64,000 bases of DNA. Source: Burkholderiaceae bacterium. Lineage in GTDB: Bacteria > Pseudomonadota > Gammaproteobacteria > Burkholderiales > Burkholderiaceae. The notes beneath the pieces are model-generated. The model did no database searches. It had not been told where the DNA came from and saw only the letters and a program-made list of their open reading frames with translations. The position numbers were made by a program, and so were the translations under genes. The stretch's first letter is position 1, and each line of letters begins with the position of its first letter. Shown piece after piece: positions 1-9,845 of the stretch. The DNA lies in NCBI GenBank assembly GCA_018261955.1, contig JAGTRK010000007.1:34522-98521 (forward strand), read 5' to 3'.

Positions 1-73
1 AAGCCCACGCCACTGCCATACTGAGCAGAACCACTCGAGTGCGTACCAAGGCCAACCATTGTTCAAAGCGCAT
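1..73 (-). CDS. mreD: MreD, rod-shape protein (N-terminal fragment)
   Basis: Only the first 24 codons lie in the window; the gene runs off the left edge. The ATG is at 73 and the visible residues begin MRFEQWLALVRTR, then turn hydrophobic, as expected for the first membrane segment of MreD. The identification rests mainly on context: it follows mreC on the same strand after 54 bp, in the standard mreB-mreC-mreD order. MreD is an inner-membrane partner of MreC in the elongasome. Confidence 0.75.
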   Translation of the reverse strand, partial: MRFEQWLALVRTRVVLLSMAVAWA

Positions 74-127
74 TGCGATGTTTCCTTGCCATAACGTAAC
101 GAATTATACGAAACGCGTGTATAACTT

Positions 128-1060
128 TTAATTTTTTGTATATTGCTCGCGTGTACGAGCACCCAAAGTAGCGGGTACGGGATTGTCGCGCGCCAAGTCG
201 GTTTGTGTGTCGCTGCGTAACTTCATTTCTGCCAAATTGGCAATCTGTAAAATACCCACGTAACGAACTGTCATCAAATGCATCATCGGCACAATGGTGA
301 TTGCCGAGCGTCCATCTGCGCTTGCTGGGGCGATTTCAGCCACTTTCGCCACGGCGATATTCGCTGGATACAGCCCATCCAAACCAGAGGTTACCAAGAC
401 ATCGTCTTTCAACAAATCCGTGTTTTCTTGATTGAAAATACGCAACTCCAAAAACCCCTCACTTTTATCCCCACTGATAAACCCACGCACAGAAGGGTTG
501 CGTTGCACCATGACGGGCACATTGACTTTGGTATCGGTGATTAAAGTCACTTCAGAGTGATCCGCTTGTACGTCGGTGATTTGACCCACCAGACCGTCCA
601 CCGCCACCACAGGCTGACCCAACTGCACACCTTCATGACTGCCCGCATTTAAGACCAATTTGCGCATATAAGGATCAGTCACTTGGTATAGCGCCTGTGC
701 AGAAATAATCGGATAGGGCGCGGTGTCTTTCAAACCCAATTGCGCGCGCAAGGCTTTATTTTCGGTCTCGTCTTTAGACAGGGCCTGCAAACGAATGGCA
801 TACGCTTGATTTTGTGCCACTAAATCTTGATTTTGACGCGCTAAAGTGGCGATGTGATAACTGTGTACCACTTTGTCGGCTACCCAAGTTCGCGCCAAAT
901 ATACTGTCCGCTGAACAGGCGTCACGAATAGATAACTCAAAGATTGACGTACCAATGGCGGCCCATTGACCGCCATCATCGCCAATGCACACACGCTGGC
1001 AACCGCTAAACGCACCCAATCGGGCGTTGTCCGACGAAACAATTGGTAGTTGTCACCCAT
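128..1060 (-). CDS. mreC: MreC, rod-shape-determining protein
   Basis: The 310-residue protein has one membrane segment near residues 18-40, a coiled-coil stretch around 55-100 rich in Leu/Gln/Glu (RQNQDLVAQNQAYAIRLQAL), and then the beta-barrel periplasmic part (for example SGDKSEGFLELRIFN). This is the usual MreC plan and length. MreC spans the inner membrane and links cytoplasmic MreB filaments to the periplasmic wall-synthesis enzymes. It starts 23 bp after the mreB stop and precedes mreD, so the three are probably one operon. Confidence 0.95.
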   Translation of the reverse strand: MGDNYQLFRRTTPDWVRLAVASVCALAMMAVNGPPLVRQSLSYLFVTPVQRTVYLARTWVADKVVHSYHIATLARQNQDLVAQNQAYAIRLQALSKDETENKALRAQLGLKDTAPYPIISAQALYQVTDPYMRKLVLNAGSHEGVQLGQPVVAVDGLVGQITDVQADHSEVTLITDTKVNVPVMVQRNPSVRGFISGDKSEGFLELRIFNQENTDLLKDDVLVTSGLDGLYPANIAVAKVAEIAPASADGRSAITIVPMMHLMTVRYVGILQIANLAEMKLRSDTQTDLARDNPVPATLGARTREQYTKN

Positions 1061-1083
1061 GACGCATCCATTCCCGCGTCAAA

Positions 1084-2554
<1,471 letters not shown>

Positions 2555-4345
2555 TTACATATAATGTTCAGGCAACCACGTACCTATATATTTCTGCAAT
2601 TTGCGCCACAGACTACCTGGCTCGTTTTTTAATGTGGTGCCTGATATATGGCGCATCGTTTGCGTCTCATCTAAATTCGACTCCGCACCCAGATACCAAA
2701 CCGTTTTTCCTTGGTTTTGACGCATCTCAAAACTGTACTTTGGGTCCAATTGCGTGAGAAACAATTGGCGCATTTGTTCTGCAAAAGCGGGTTGCTGAAT
2801 CAAAACCCCAACCTCTGTGTTGCCCGTCACCGAACAAGGGTCTAAATTCATCGAGCCGACAAAACTGGTTTGCCCATCAATCACCACCACCTTGGAGTGC
2901 AATGCCGTGCGCGAGCCTTTAATCGAGAATATTGGATGTCGCCACTGCGGTTGCGCGGGCACATCGGGATAACCGCGCAATTCATACATCGCAATACCTG
3001 CTTGTAACAATCGGTCACGATAGTAATCATAATGCCCATTGACCACGGGCACATCATTGGACTGCAATGAATTGCTCAAAATGGTGATGCGTACACCCGC
3101 ATTGTGTAAATTAATCAAAAACTGAGTCAACTCATCACCGGGTAAAAAATAAGGGCTGACAATCAACACTTCTTTTTTTGCTTGCGACATCGCTCGGATC
3201 AAATTGTCAAATACAGGTGTATCCATGCGGATTTCACCATCCTCCGACAAACTGATGTGCGCCGGGTCAGGATAGTGATTGATTTTGCTGGGCGGATCGA
3301 TTAAGAACTCGACCTGCCCCCATGTAACTTTGGACAGCACGATGGGCAACATCTCTTGCTCTGTGTCTTTGAGTGCTTGCAAATACGGGTGGCGACTGAC
3401 GCGTTCCAGCTGGGTCAGTTTACTGGTGCTAAATATCATCTGCGATATTTGTTCACGCCTCATATCGATATGCTGCGAATCAAACGCATCAACAGACATC
3501 ACCTGCTCGGAATTCCAATAATCATCAAAGCCTGCCTGCATTTTATCCACCACAGTCCCGCCCAACAACACATCCATATCCGAGAAATTATCCGCGTCAC
3601 CCGCATTGAAATAACGATCTCCCAAGTTGCGCCCGCCCGTGATGCCGAGCACGCCATCTGCCAACCACATCTTGATGTGCATTCTGCGTCGCAAACTGCT
3701 CAAATTGGATAGAAATACCATCCAACGCGAGACAATATTCGAGCGATATCTTTTAATGGGGTTAAACAACCGAACCTCGATATTGGGGTGGGCATTGAGC
3801 ACCAACATCTCTTTGTCGCGTCCCAGTTGCTCTCGGTCGTCTAACAGTATGCGCACGCGCACCCCCCTATCCGCGGCAATCACCACCTCGCGCAAAAGCA
3901 AACGCGAACTCAAACCTTTTTGCAAGGTGTAGTATTGCAAATCCAAACTGTACTTTGCATGTTTAATCAATGCACTGCGCGCCGCAAAAGCCTCCACACC
4001 ATTGGACAAAGGATAAACCGCCGAATCCGCCGCCTCGCCAGTGCGTTCGGCCATTCGCTCATTGATTAAGCCACGTAAATTGGGAAGTTTCTTGGGCATA
4101 GCAGTATCCATTGGTAGATTGGCGGACTGAATGGGCTGGTTCAAAGAAATTCGATTGTGCGCTTGCTGTTTCTGCTCAAACAACTGCACCAATGGCGCAT
4201 CCGAAAATTTGGGCAGACTGGTTTGATGGGGTTGTGAATATGGTGCATTTTTCAGGTGTTGCGGCAAAACATTGGCGCAGGCCGACAACAGCAGCAACAT
4301 CCACACCACGCTCATATTGCGGCATATTCTAACCGAATCACGCAC
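2555..4345 (-). CDS. Phospholipase D-like / cardiolipin synthase-type lipoprotein
   Basis: Two HKD motifs define the phospholipase D superfamily: HIKMWLAD followed by GGRN, and HSKVVVID followed by GSMNLDP. Two HKD motifs in a protein of about 600 residues with a lipobox resemble the ClsC/YmdC branch, which makes cardiolipin by phosphatidyl transfer; the substrate here is inferred. The signal is MSVVWMLLLLSAC, with Cys as the predicted lipidated residue. The ATG at 4315 would give a signal without any positive charge, whereas a GTG at 4345 (used here) or TTG at 4357 adds several Arg residues and overlaps the PIN gene stop. Start choice is therefore uncertain; the stop is firm. Confidence 0.85.
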   Translation of the reverse strand: MRDSVRICRNMSVVWMLLLLSACANVLPQHLKNAPYSQPHQTSLPKFSDAPLVQLFEQKQQAHNRISLNQPIQSANLPMDTAMPKKLPNLRGLINERMAERTGEAADSAVYPLSNGVEAFAARSALIKHAKYSLDLQYYTLQKGLSSRLLLREVVIAADRGVRVRILLDDREQLGRDKEMLVLNAHPNIEVRLFNPIKRYRSNIVSRWMVFLSNLSSLRRRMHIKMWLADGVLGITGGRNLGDRYFNAGDADNFSDMDVLLGGTVVDKMQAGFDDYWNSEQVMSVDAFDSQHIDMRREQISQMIFSTSKLTQLERVSRHPYLQALKDTEQEMLPIVLSKVTWGQVEFLIDPPSKINHYPDPAHISLSEDGEIRMDTPVFDNLIRAMSQAKKEVLIVSPYFLPGDELTQFLINLHNAGVRITILSNSLQSNDVPVVNGHYDYYRDRLLQAGIAMYELRGYPDVPAQPQWRHPIFSIKGSRTALHSKVVVIDGQTSFVGSMNLDPCSVTGNTEVGVLIQQPAFAEQMRQLFLTQLDPKYSFEMRQNQGKTVWYLGAESNLDETQTMRHISGTTLKNEPGSLWRKLQKYIGTWLPEHYM

Positions 4346-4829
4346 ACGCCACCCCAATCATTTCTGTAGGTATCGTATGGCAAAACTGCCGCACCCATTG
4401 CTCAGGAGTCGCAATCATCACGCCCCGTTTTTTCGCACGCGCATGCAAACACAGCAAATGCTTGTCTTTGGAAATCAGCCAATCGGCCTTGAGTGCCAAA
4501 GCCATATCGATAAACACTTGGTCATCCTTATCCGAGCAGCGGATGCGATCAAATGGCGTCGGCGGTGTCGGCGTCCACGCCACCAACTCGCGGGTGTGCG
4601 CAAGGATGTCGGCTTGCCGCTCAGGCTCAACTTTAAACTGCGCACGTCCCAATACATCCACCCACTCATCCCACATGGCTTGCGTCATCAAAACCGTTGC
4701 GCCCTGCTGAATCATTGTATTTTTTAACAACGCCATCGGCGTATCTGGCTCGCACGCAAATACAAACCAGTCCAACCAAATATTGGTGTCTAAAATATAA
4801 CGAGGCGCAGGATCAAACATCTGATTCAC
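4338..4829 (-). CDS. PIN-domain protein, putative ribonuclease
   Basis: The 163-residue protein carries the acidic residues of a PIN nuclease: D14 (LDTN), E55 (MWDEW), D102/D103 (SDKDDQVF) and D122 (ISKDKH). It resembles the family often annotated as putative toxin-antitoxin PIN proteins. The GTG start at 4829 overlaps the ruvC stop (GTGA); an ATG at 4820 is the alternative. It is probably translationally coupled to ruvC and to the lipoprotein gene downstream. No small antitoxin-like frame lies next to it, so a toxin role is unproven and an RNA-processing role is equally possible. Confidence 0.8.
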   Translation of the reverse strand: MNQMFDPAPRYILDTNIWLDWFVFACEPDTPMALLKNTMIQQGATVLMTQAMWDEWVDVLGRAQFKVEPERQADILAHTRELVAWTPTPPTPFDRIRCSDKDDQVFIDMALALKADWLISKDKHLLCLHARAKKRGVMIATPEQWVRQFCHTIPTEMIGVACA

Positions 4830-5404
4830 AGAGACACCAAACGCCCGTTTTTAATCCGCACACCTTTTTTGCTCAAACCACCGAGGTTCGAGTTTTGCGC
4901 AATCAACATCAATTGCGCGCGGTTTTGCGCATGACAAATCGCTGCAGCGAGTGCATCGGCCGCGTCGGCTTGTGGTTTGGCAGGCAAACTCAGTAAGCGT
5001 GCAACCATCTCCTGCACTTGCTCTTTTTTCGCTTTGCCGTGTCCGACCACTGCTTTTTTCAACTGCAACGCCGTGTATTCATGCACGGGCAAATTTTTTA
5101 AAACCAATGCACCAATCGCTGCGCCACGCGCTTGTCCGAGTAATAAAGTCGATTGCGGATTGATGTTTACAAACACCTTTTCGATGACCGATTCGTGCGG
5201 CGCATACGCATCAACCACCTGATGAATTCCCGTCATTAACGAGTACAAACGCTCGGGCAAGACCTCACCCGCAACCTTAATCACCCCACTGGCGACATAC
5301 ACCATTTCGTGTCCGCGCACATCAATCACCCCAAAGCCTGTCAAACGCAAACCAGGGTCAATGCCGAGCAGACGTATCGTGGTAGGGGCGGAGGGTTTAC
5401 TCAT
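4826..5404 (-). CDS. ruvC: RuvC, Holliday junction resolvase
   Basis: The 192-residue protein has the four catalytic acidic residues D16 (GIDPG), E75 (VIEKVF), D147 and D150 (ADAADA), with the spacing of E. coli RuvC (7/66/138/141) plus nine residues. RuvC cuts Holliday junctions released by RuvAB during recombination repair. In many Burkholderiales ruvC follows purH and precedes ruvAB. Here it is separated from purH by an AT-rich patch and an ion-channel gene, and is followed by a PIN gene rather than ruvA. Confidence 0.95.
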   Translation of the reverse strand: MSKPSAPTTIRLLGIDPGLRLTGFGVIDVRGHEMVYVASGVIKVAGEVLPERLYSLMTGIHQVVDAYAPHESVIEKVFVNINPQSTLLLGQARGAAIGALVLKNLPVHEYTALQLKKAVVGHGKAKKEQVQEMVARLLSLPAKPQADAADALAAAICHAQNRAQLMLIAQNSNLGGLSKKGVRIKNGRLVSL

Positions 5405-5407
5405 AAA

Positions 5408-6082
5408 CTATTTTGATTTTGAATGATTTCGCGCTTGCCCAATCGACATCCCCACCAAGCGCGACACAATCAGCACCACATACATCACACCGCAAAACAT
5501 CTGCACCGCCGACACCGCACGACCTAATGGATGCACCGCAATCACATCGCCCAGACCCGTATTGGTCTGCGCAGAAAAACTCATAAACAACAACTCAATC
5601 CAAGTGCGTGGTGCATCATTATTCACCGCCGCAATAATGCTGTGCGGAAACACTCCCTGCAAAGCCGAGTAAAAAAATGCAAAGCCCCACGCCATCAAAG
5701 TAAATCCAGCCGCCGCCGCATAGAGCTCATCACGCGTCACCTCATGATCATCCATGATGTACATGATGATGCCAATCGCCGCGTACAGATAAGCCACGCC
5801 CTCAACTAAATTTGCCAAGACCGCTAAATTCGTCCAACCCAAAAACACCACGCCCACACTCAACACCAAGGCAATCACGACCAAAATAATGCCCCAGACA
5901 TTAACAATCGGCGTGCGGCGAATAATCACCCCAACCAACACCAGAGCCAAAGCCGACAAGCACCAAGATACAGCCTGCGCCGCCAAACTTTGCCCCAATA
6001 ATGGTACAGTCAAAATAATCAACAACTGCACCAGCAACAAACCCGCCGAAGGTGTGCGCCGCAAAAAATCAATCCAATTCAT
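5408..6082 (-). CDS. Ion-channel-like membrane protein (two-TM pore family)
   Basis: The protein of about 224 residues is strongly hydrophobic, with roughly six membrane segments and a C-terminal pore-loop plus helix. The pore sequence is SFSAQTNTGLGDVI, with TNTGLGD at residues 173-179 where potassium channels have TxGYGD. Tyr is replaced by Leu, so selectivity cannot be assumed. The start is uncertain: MNWIDF at 6082 matches where such proteins usually begin, but in-frame starts at 6094 and 6124 exist. The stop lies 3 bp before the ruvC start, suggesting cotranscription. Confidence 0.75.
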   Translation of the reverse strand: MNWIDFLRRTPSAGLLLVQLLIILTVPLLGQSLAAQAVSWCLSALALVLVGVIIRRTPIVNVWGIILVVIALVLSVGVVFLGWTNLAVLANLVEGVAYLYAAIGIIMYIMDDHEVTRDELYAAAAGFTLMAWGFAFFYSALQGVFPHSIIAAVNNDAPRTWIELLFMSFSAQTNTGLGDVIAVHPLGRAVSAVQMFCGVMYVVLIVSRLVGMSIGQARNHSKSK

Positions 6083-6242
6083 TTTAAAACCCATAGCCCA
6101 ATAGATGCACGAAGTATAAAACAAATACCACTCGAATGGGCGGTAGAGATGATTGGAATAGGGTCATCGTAGAAGCGGCGTTAAAGCCCGCTTCAAATAG
6201 CACAAGCCTTTGGAGTCACAAATGAACCGTAAAGACAGTGTG

Positions 6243-6287
6243 TAGCACAGTTTGCAGGTTCGCCCAACTTGGGATTGAACTGTGCTA
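6243..6287. repeat. Nested inverted repeat upstream of the AraC-type gene
   Basis: Arms TAGCACAGTT (6243-6252) and AACTGTGCTA (6278-6287) are perfect 10-bp complements. Between them sits a second dyad, CCCAA-C-TTGGG. It lies about 96 bp before the AraC-type start and about 155 bp before the channel start on the other strand. It could be an operator or an RNA hairpin; the sequence does not decide. Confidence 0.6.
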
Positions 6288-6383
6288 AACTCAGCTGGGA
6301 TTTGTAGTATTCTTACACTGACACAGATAAATGATATTGCTTACCAGAACATCATCAGAATCACACTAATATTTTTATAAACC

Positions 6384-7274
6384 ATGAAACGCACTGAAAA
6401 TATATTACAAGTAGCATCCAAAATGAATATTGAGTGGTATGAATCCGAATACTTCATTATGCCTGACATTCCTCTGCCGCCTTACCCAAACAATAGTGAA
6501 GGGGATATTTTTTTAGGTTTTTACGTCCTATTTATTTGTGTAGCAGGGGAAGCAGAATTAATAATCAATAACACGCCCACCAAAATAGAGCAGTCATGTC
6601 TTTATGCTTTAAGTCCGGGCAGTAAAATAGAGCCCAAAAGCCAAAGTGAAGACTGTCGATTGAGAATACTATCCTTTACAAAAGACTTTTTATTAAAAAA
6701 CAACTTCACGTCCAACGCATTAACCGATTTTGATTTCTTTACTAAAAATCAGTTTAACAAAATTACTGTCGATCCTGATGAAGCACCATCGCTTTTGCAA
6801 CTGTATGATTTTCTTAAAACGAAAGAACAAAATAACAATCGACAATCTGCTTTCTATGTAGAAATCATTCGCAGTCTTTTCTTTACATTTTTATATGAGG
6901 TAAAAATAATCTATTCCAATCACGCGATACCCAAAACACCGCGCAACAATAGGGACAAAGAATTAAACATAAAATTTAAGGAAATATTAACTACACAGGC
7001 CAAAATGCAACACGGCATAAAATTTTATGCCGACTCGTTATTCATTACACCCAAACACCTTATTAGTGCGATTAAAAACACATCAGGAAAAACACCCAAA
7101 GAAATGATAGACGAAAGAATTATAGGAGAAGCCAAACAATATTTAGTACATACCCACTACACGATTGGTCATATTGCTGACTTACTACAATTTCCAGACC
7201 TTGCAACATTTAGCAAATTCTTTAAACGACACACTTTGTTATCACCCTCAGCATACCGAAAGAAACATCCGTAA
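6384..7274 (+). CDS. AraC/XylS-family transcriptional regulator
   Basis: The 296-residue protein has a C-terminal AraC double helix-turn-helix (about 195-296) with KFYADSLFITPKHLISAIKN and the second helix signature IGHIADLLQFPDLATFSKFFKRH. The N-terminal half looks like a cupin-type sensory domain (GEAELIINNTPTKI). The gene is markedly AT-rich compared with its neighbours, with many AAA/ATT/TTA codons, which suggests transfer. No strong ribosome site precedes 6384; ATG 6423 is an alternative. The likely target is the coiled-coil gene 108 bp downstream or the divergent channel gene; both are guesses from position. Confidence 0.88.
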   Translation: MKRTENILQVASKMNIEWYESEYFIMPDIPLPPYPNNSEGDIFLGFYVLFICVAGEAELIINNTPTKIEQSCLYALSPGSKIEPKSQSEDCRLRILSFTKDFLLKNNFTSNALTDFDFFTKNQFNKITVDPDEAPSLLQLYDFLKTKEQNNNRQSAFYVEIIRSLFFTFLYEVKIIYSNHAIPKTPRNNRDKELNIKFKEILTTQAKMQHGIKFYADSLFITPKHLISAIKNTSGKTPKEMIDERIIGEAKQYLVHTHYTIGHIADLLQFPDLATFSKFFKRHTLLSPSAYRKKHP

Positions 7275-7382
7275 TAATAATTTCCGACTTTTTGACAAAT
7301 TATTGCGAAAATCAAACAAATCAAGCCACAATATGAAGTGATAGTATAAAGCCTCGATTAACCATCAATAGAGGTTTTTAAA

Positions 7383-7850
7383 ATGTCTCACAAATTATCT
7401 GATAAGTTGGCCACGTTGGCTGATAAAACGCGAAATCTTGAAGATAGAATTGCATTGGTCAACACTGAAAATAAAGAAAAATTGGATGCAAAAATTGCAG
7501 AGGCAAAAGCCGATGTGGAAGCCAAGAAAAATGTGTTTAAAGCCAAGACTGAAGCAATCAAGTCAGACGCAGATTCATCAGTTGCTGCAGTAAAAAACTC
7601 GTTTAAAGAAAAATTAGCCTTGTTTGAAGCCCATGCAAAAGCAAAAAAAGCTGAAATTGAAACCAAAATCTCCAACGGAGAGCATAAGTTAGATGTCAAA
7701 TTTGCCGAATCCAGTTATCGAAAAGCGGTTGATTATGCCGACAATTGCGTGGATTGGGCAATGCTTGCAATAGCCGAGGTTGAGGAAGCAATTTTAGAAG
7801 CAATCAGTGCCAAAGAGCATTTGGACAGTCTAAAAAAGAACCAAGCGTAA
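7383..7850 (+). CDS. Coiled-coil protein of unknown function
   Basis: I do not recognise this 155-residue protein. Residues 1-110 are almost all Ala, Lys, Glu, Asp and Leu in a heptad-like pattern (KLDAKIAEAKADVEAKKNVF), predicting a long helical coiled coil. The C-terminal part (YADNCVDWAMLAIAEVEEAI) looks like one amphipathic helix. There is no signal peptide or membrane segment. AGAGG precedes the ATG at good spacing, and a strong terminator follows. It shares the AT-rich composition of the AraC-type gene just upstream and may be its target or cotranscribed partner. Confidence 0.8.
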   Translation: MSHKLSDKLATLADKTRNLEDRIALVNTENKEKLDAKIAEAKADVEAKKNVFKAKTEAIKSDADSSVAAVKNSFKEKLALFEAHAKAKKAEIETKISNGEHKLDVKFAESSYRKAVDYADNCVDWAMLAIAEVEEAILEAISAKEHLDSLKKNQA

Positions 7851-7874
7851 TATCACCCTAAATGGGGTGTGCGG

Positions 7875-7920
7875 GGGCGATTAAGTAAGGTTTTACCAGT
7901 AATCGCCCTATTGTTTTTCT
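7875..7920 (+). terminator. Rho-independent terminator after the coiled-coil gene
   Basis: GGGCGATTA (7875-7883) pairs perfectly with TAATCGCCC (7900-7908), followed by a T-rich tract to 7920. The T-tract is only on the plus-strand side, so it ends the coiled-coil transcript and shields the convergent purH. Confidence 0.85.
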
Positions 7921-7922
7921 AA

Positions 7923-9518
7923 TCAATGACGGAAATGGCGCACACCCGTAAATACCATGGCAATCCCGCGCTCATCCGCCGCAGCGATGACTTCATCATC
8001 ACGCATCGAGCCACCGGGTTGAATCACGCAACTTGCGCCAAAGTCAATCACCACGTCCAAGCCATCGCGGAAGGGGAAAAAGGCGTCCGAGGCGACTGCC
8101 GAACCTGCGAGCGACAGACCTGCCGCTTGCGCTTTGATAGACGCAATTTTCGCCGAATCCAATCGGCTCATTTGCCCCGCACCCACACCCAAGGTCATGC
8201 CACCGCCACAATACACAATCGCGTTGGATTTAACGTATTGCGCGACTTGCCATGCAAACAACATGTCGTCAATCTGCGCATCGGTCGGTGCAAGTTTGGT
8301 GACGATTTTGAGGTCTTCACGTTTGAGAAAATGGTTGTCCGAGGTTTGAATCAGCAGACCCGAACCGACACGTTTGATGTCCTGCGCGTTGCGACCTTGC
8401 TCCCAGTCTGTGCCTGTTTTTTTCACGCCTGTCATGTCAATTTTCAATACGCGCACGTTCTTTTTCGCTTCGAATATCGCCAATGCTTCGGGCGTGTATT
8501 CAGGCGCAATCAGCACTTCAACAAATTGTTTGGATACCACTTCTGCCGCCGCCGCATCACATACTACGTTAAACGCGATGATGCCGCCAAATGCTGAAGT
8601 CGAATCGGTTTTAAAGGCCTTGCTGTAGGCTTCCAAGGCATTCGCGCCGACCGCCACGCCACATGGATTGGCGTGTTTGATGATGACGCAGGCGGGCACA
8701 TCAAATGATTTCACGCATTCCCACGCCGCATCCGCATCAGCGATGTTGTTGTAGCTTAGTTCTTTGCCTTGCAACTGAACCGAGGTCACGAGCGAACCGG
8801 GGGCTGGGTATAAGTCGCGGTACAAAGCCGCTGATTGATGCGAGTTTTCGCCGTAGCGCAAATCTTGCACTTTGACCATATTGGCGTTGTGCTGTGCTGG
8901 AAATTCTGCGCGCGTCGTCACGTCACGGGTATTGGCATCAATACTGGAGAGGTAGTTGCTAATCGCCGCATCGTACTGGGCAATGCGGTTAAACGCCGCG
9001 ACCGAGCAGGTAAATTTCGTGCTGTCAGACACATCGCCATTGGCTTTGAGTTCGCTCAACACTTGCGCGTACTGCGCCGCGTCGGTCAGCACCACCACGT
9101 CTTTCCAGTTTTTCGCCGCAGAGCGCACCATCGCAGGTCCACCGATGTCGATGTTTTCAATTGCGTCTTCTAATGTGCAATCCGCCTTGGCTACAGTGGC
9201 TTCAAATGGATAGAGATTGACCACCAACATGTCGATGGTTTCAATGCCATGCTCGGCCAATGCTGCCATGTGCTCAGGTAAGTCACGGCGCGCCAACAAG
9301 CCACCGTGAATTTTTGGATGCAAGGTTTTCACGCGGCCGTCGAGCATTTCGGGAAAGCCCGTGTGGCTTGCCACTTCAACGACTGGCAAGCCCGCATCAG
9401 CGAGTAACTTGGCCGTACCGCCGGTTGATAGCAGTTTGACGTTTTGCGCGTGCAGCGCTTGCGCCAATTCGACTACGCCTGTTTTATCTGACACAGACAG
9501 TAATGCAGTTTTAATCAT
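7923..9518 (-). CDS. purH: PurH, bifunctional AICAR formyltransferase / IMP cyclohydrolase
   Basis: The 531-residue protein matches PurH along its full length. The N-terminal MGS-like cyclohydrolase domain has [13 protein letters not shown] and [15 protein letters not shown]. The C-terminal formyltransferase domain has [11 protein letters not shown] and [10 protein letters not shown]. It catalyses the last two steps of de novo IMP synthesis in the cytoplasm. It follows fis by 30 bp, giving the dusB-fis-purH order common in betaproteobacteria. Confidence 0.97.
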   Translation of the reverse strand: MIKTALLSVSDKTGVVELAQALHAQNVKLLSTGGTAKLLADAGLPVVEVASHTGFPEMLDGRVKTLHPKIHGGLLARRDLPEHMAALAEHGIETIDMLVVNLYPFEATVAKADCTLEDAIENIDIGGPAMVRSAAKNWKDVVVLTDAAQYAQVLSELKANGDVSDSTKFTCSVAAFNRIAQYDAAISNYLSSIDANTRDVTTRAEFPAQHNANMVKVQDLRYGENSHQSAALYRDLYPAPGSLVTSVQLQGKELSYNNIADADAAWECVKSFDVPACVIIKHANPCGVAVGANALEAYSKAFKTDSTSAFGGIIAFNVVCDAAAAEVVSKQFVEVLIAPEYTPEALAIFEAKKNVRVLKIDMTGVKKTGTDWEQGRNAQDIKRVGSGLLIQTSDNHFLKREDLKIVTKLAPTDAQIDDMLFAWQVAQYVKSNAIVYCGGGMTLGVGAGQMSRLDSAKIASIKAQAAGLSLAGSAVASDAFFPFRDGLDVVIDFGASCVIQPGGSMRDDEVIAAADERGIAMVFTGVRHFRH

Positions 9519-9548
9519 GGTTCTCTTTCAAAAAATAAATAAACTGGT

Positions 9549-9836
9549 TTAAAGTAGGTTGTATTGTTGTAATTTTTTACGCAAGGTGGCGCGATTGATG
9601 CCCAACCAATCGCTCGCCAAACTTTGATTGTTGCGGGTTTTTGCCATGACTAACTCAAGCAGTGGTTTTTCACACACTGCCAACATCATCTGATGCAGAT
9701 TGCTTGGCTGACTGTCACCCAAATCCTGAAAATACACCTGAAAATGGTGCTTGATGCACGCATCAATCCCAATGATTTCATTTTGTGTGTCACAAATTTG
9801 CTCTGCTGCTGTATTTTTTTTATCTATCGTATTCAT
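9549..9836 (-). CDS. fis: Fis-family nucleoid protein
   Basis: The 95-residue protein ends in the Fis helix-turn-helix: LELVMAKTRNNQSLASDWLG, then INRATLRKKLQQYNLL. Fis bends DNA and regulates rRNA promoters and recombination. The N-terminal half is less conserved, as usual. It begins 9 bp after the dusB stop, the classic dusB-fis pairing, so it is very probably cotranscribed. Confidence 0.93.
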   Translation of the reverse strand: MNTIDKKNTAAEQICDTQNEIIGIDACIKHHFQVYFQDLGDSQPSNLHQMMLAVCEKPLLELVMAKTRNNQSLASDWLGINRATLRKKLQQYNLL

Positions 9837-9845
9837 TATTGTCTT

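Noticed and set aside
7926..8597. A 223-codon open frame antisense to purH
   Set aside because: Composition is Arg/His/Cys-rich with no motif, as expected from the reverse complement of a conserved gene; purH on the other strand is certain.
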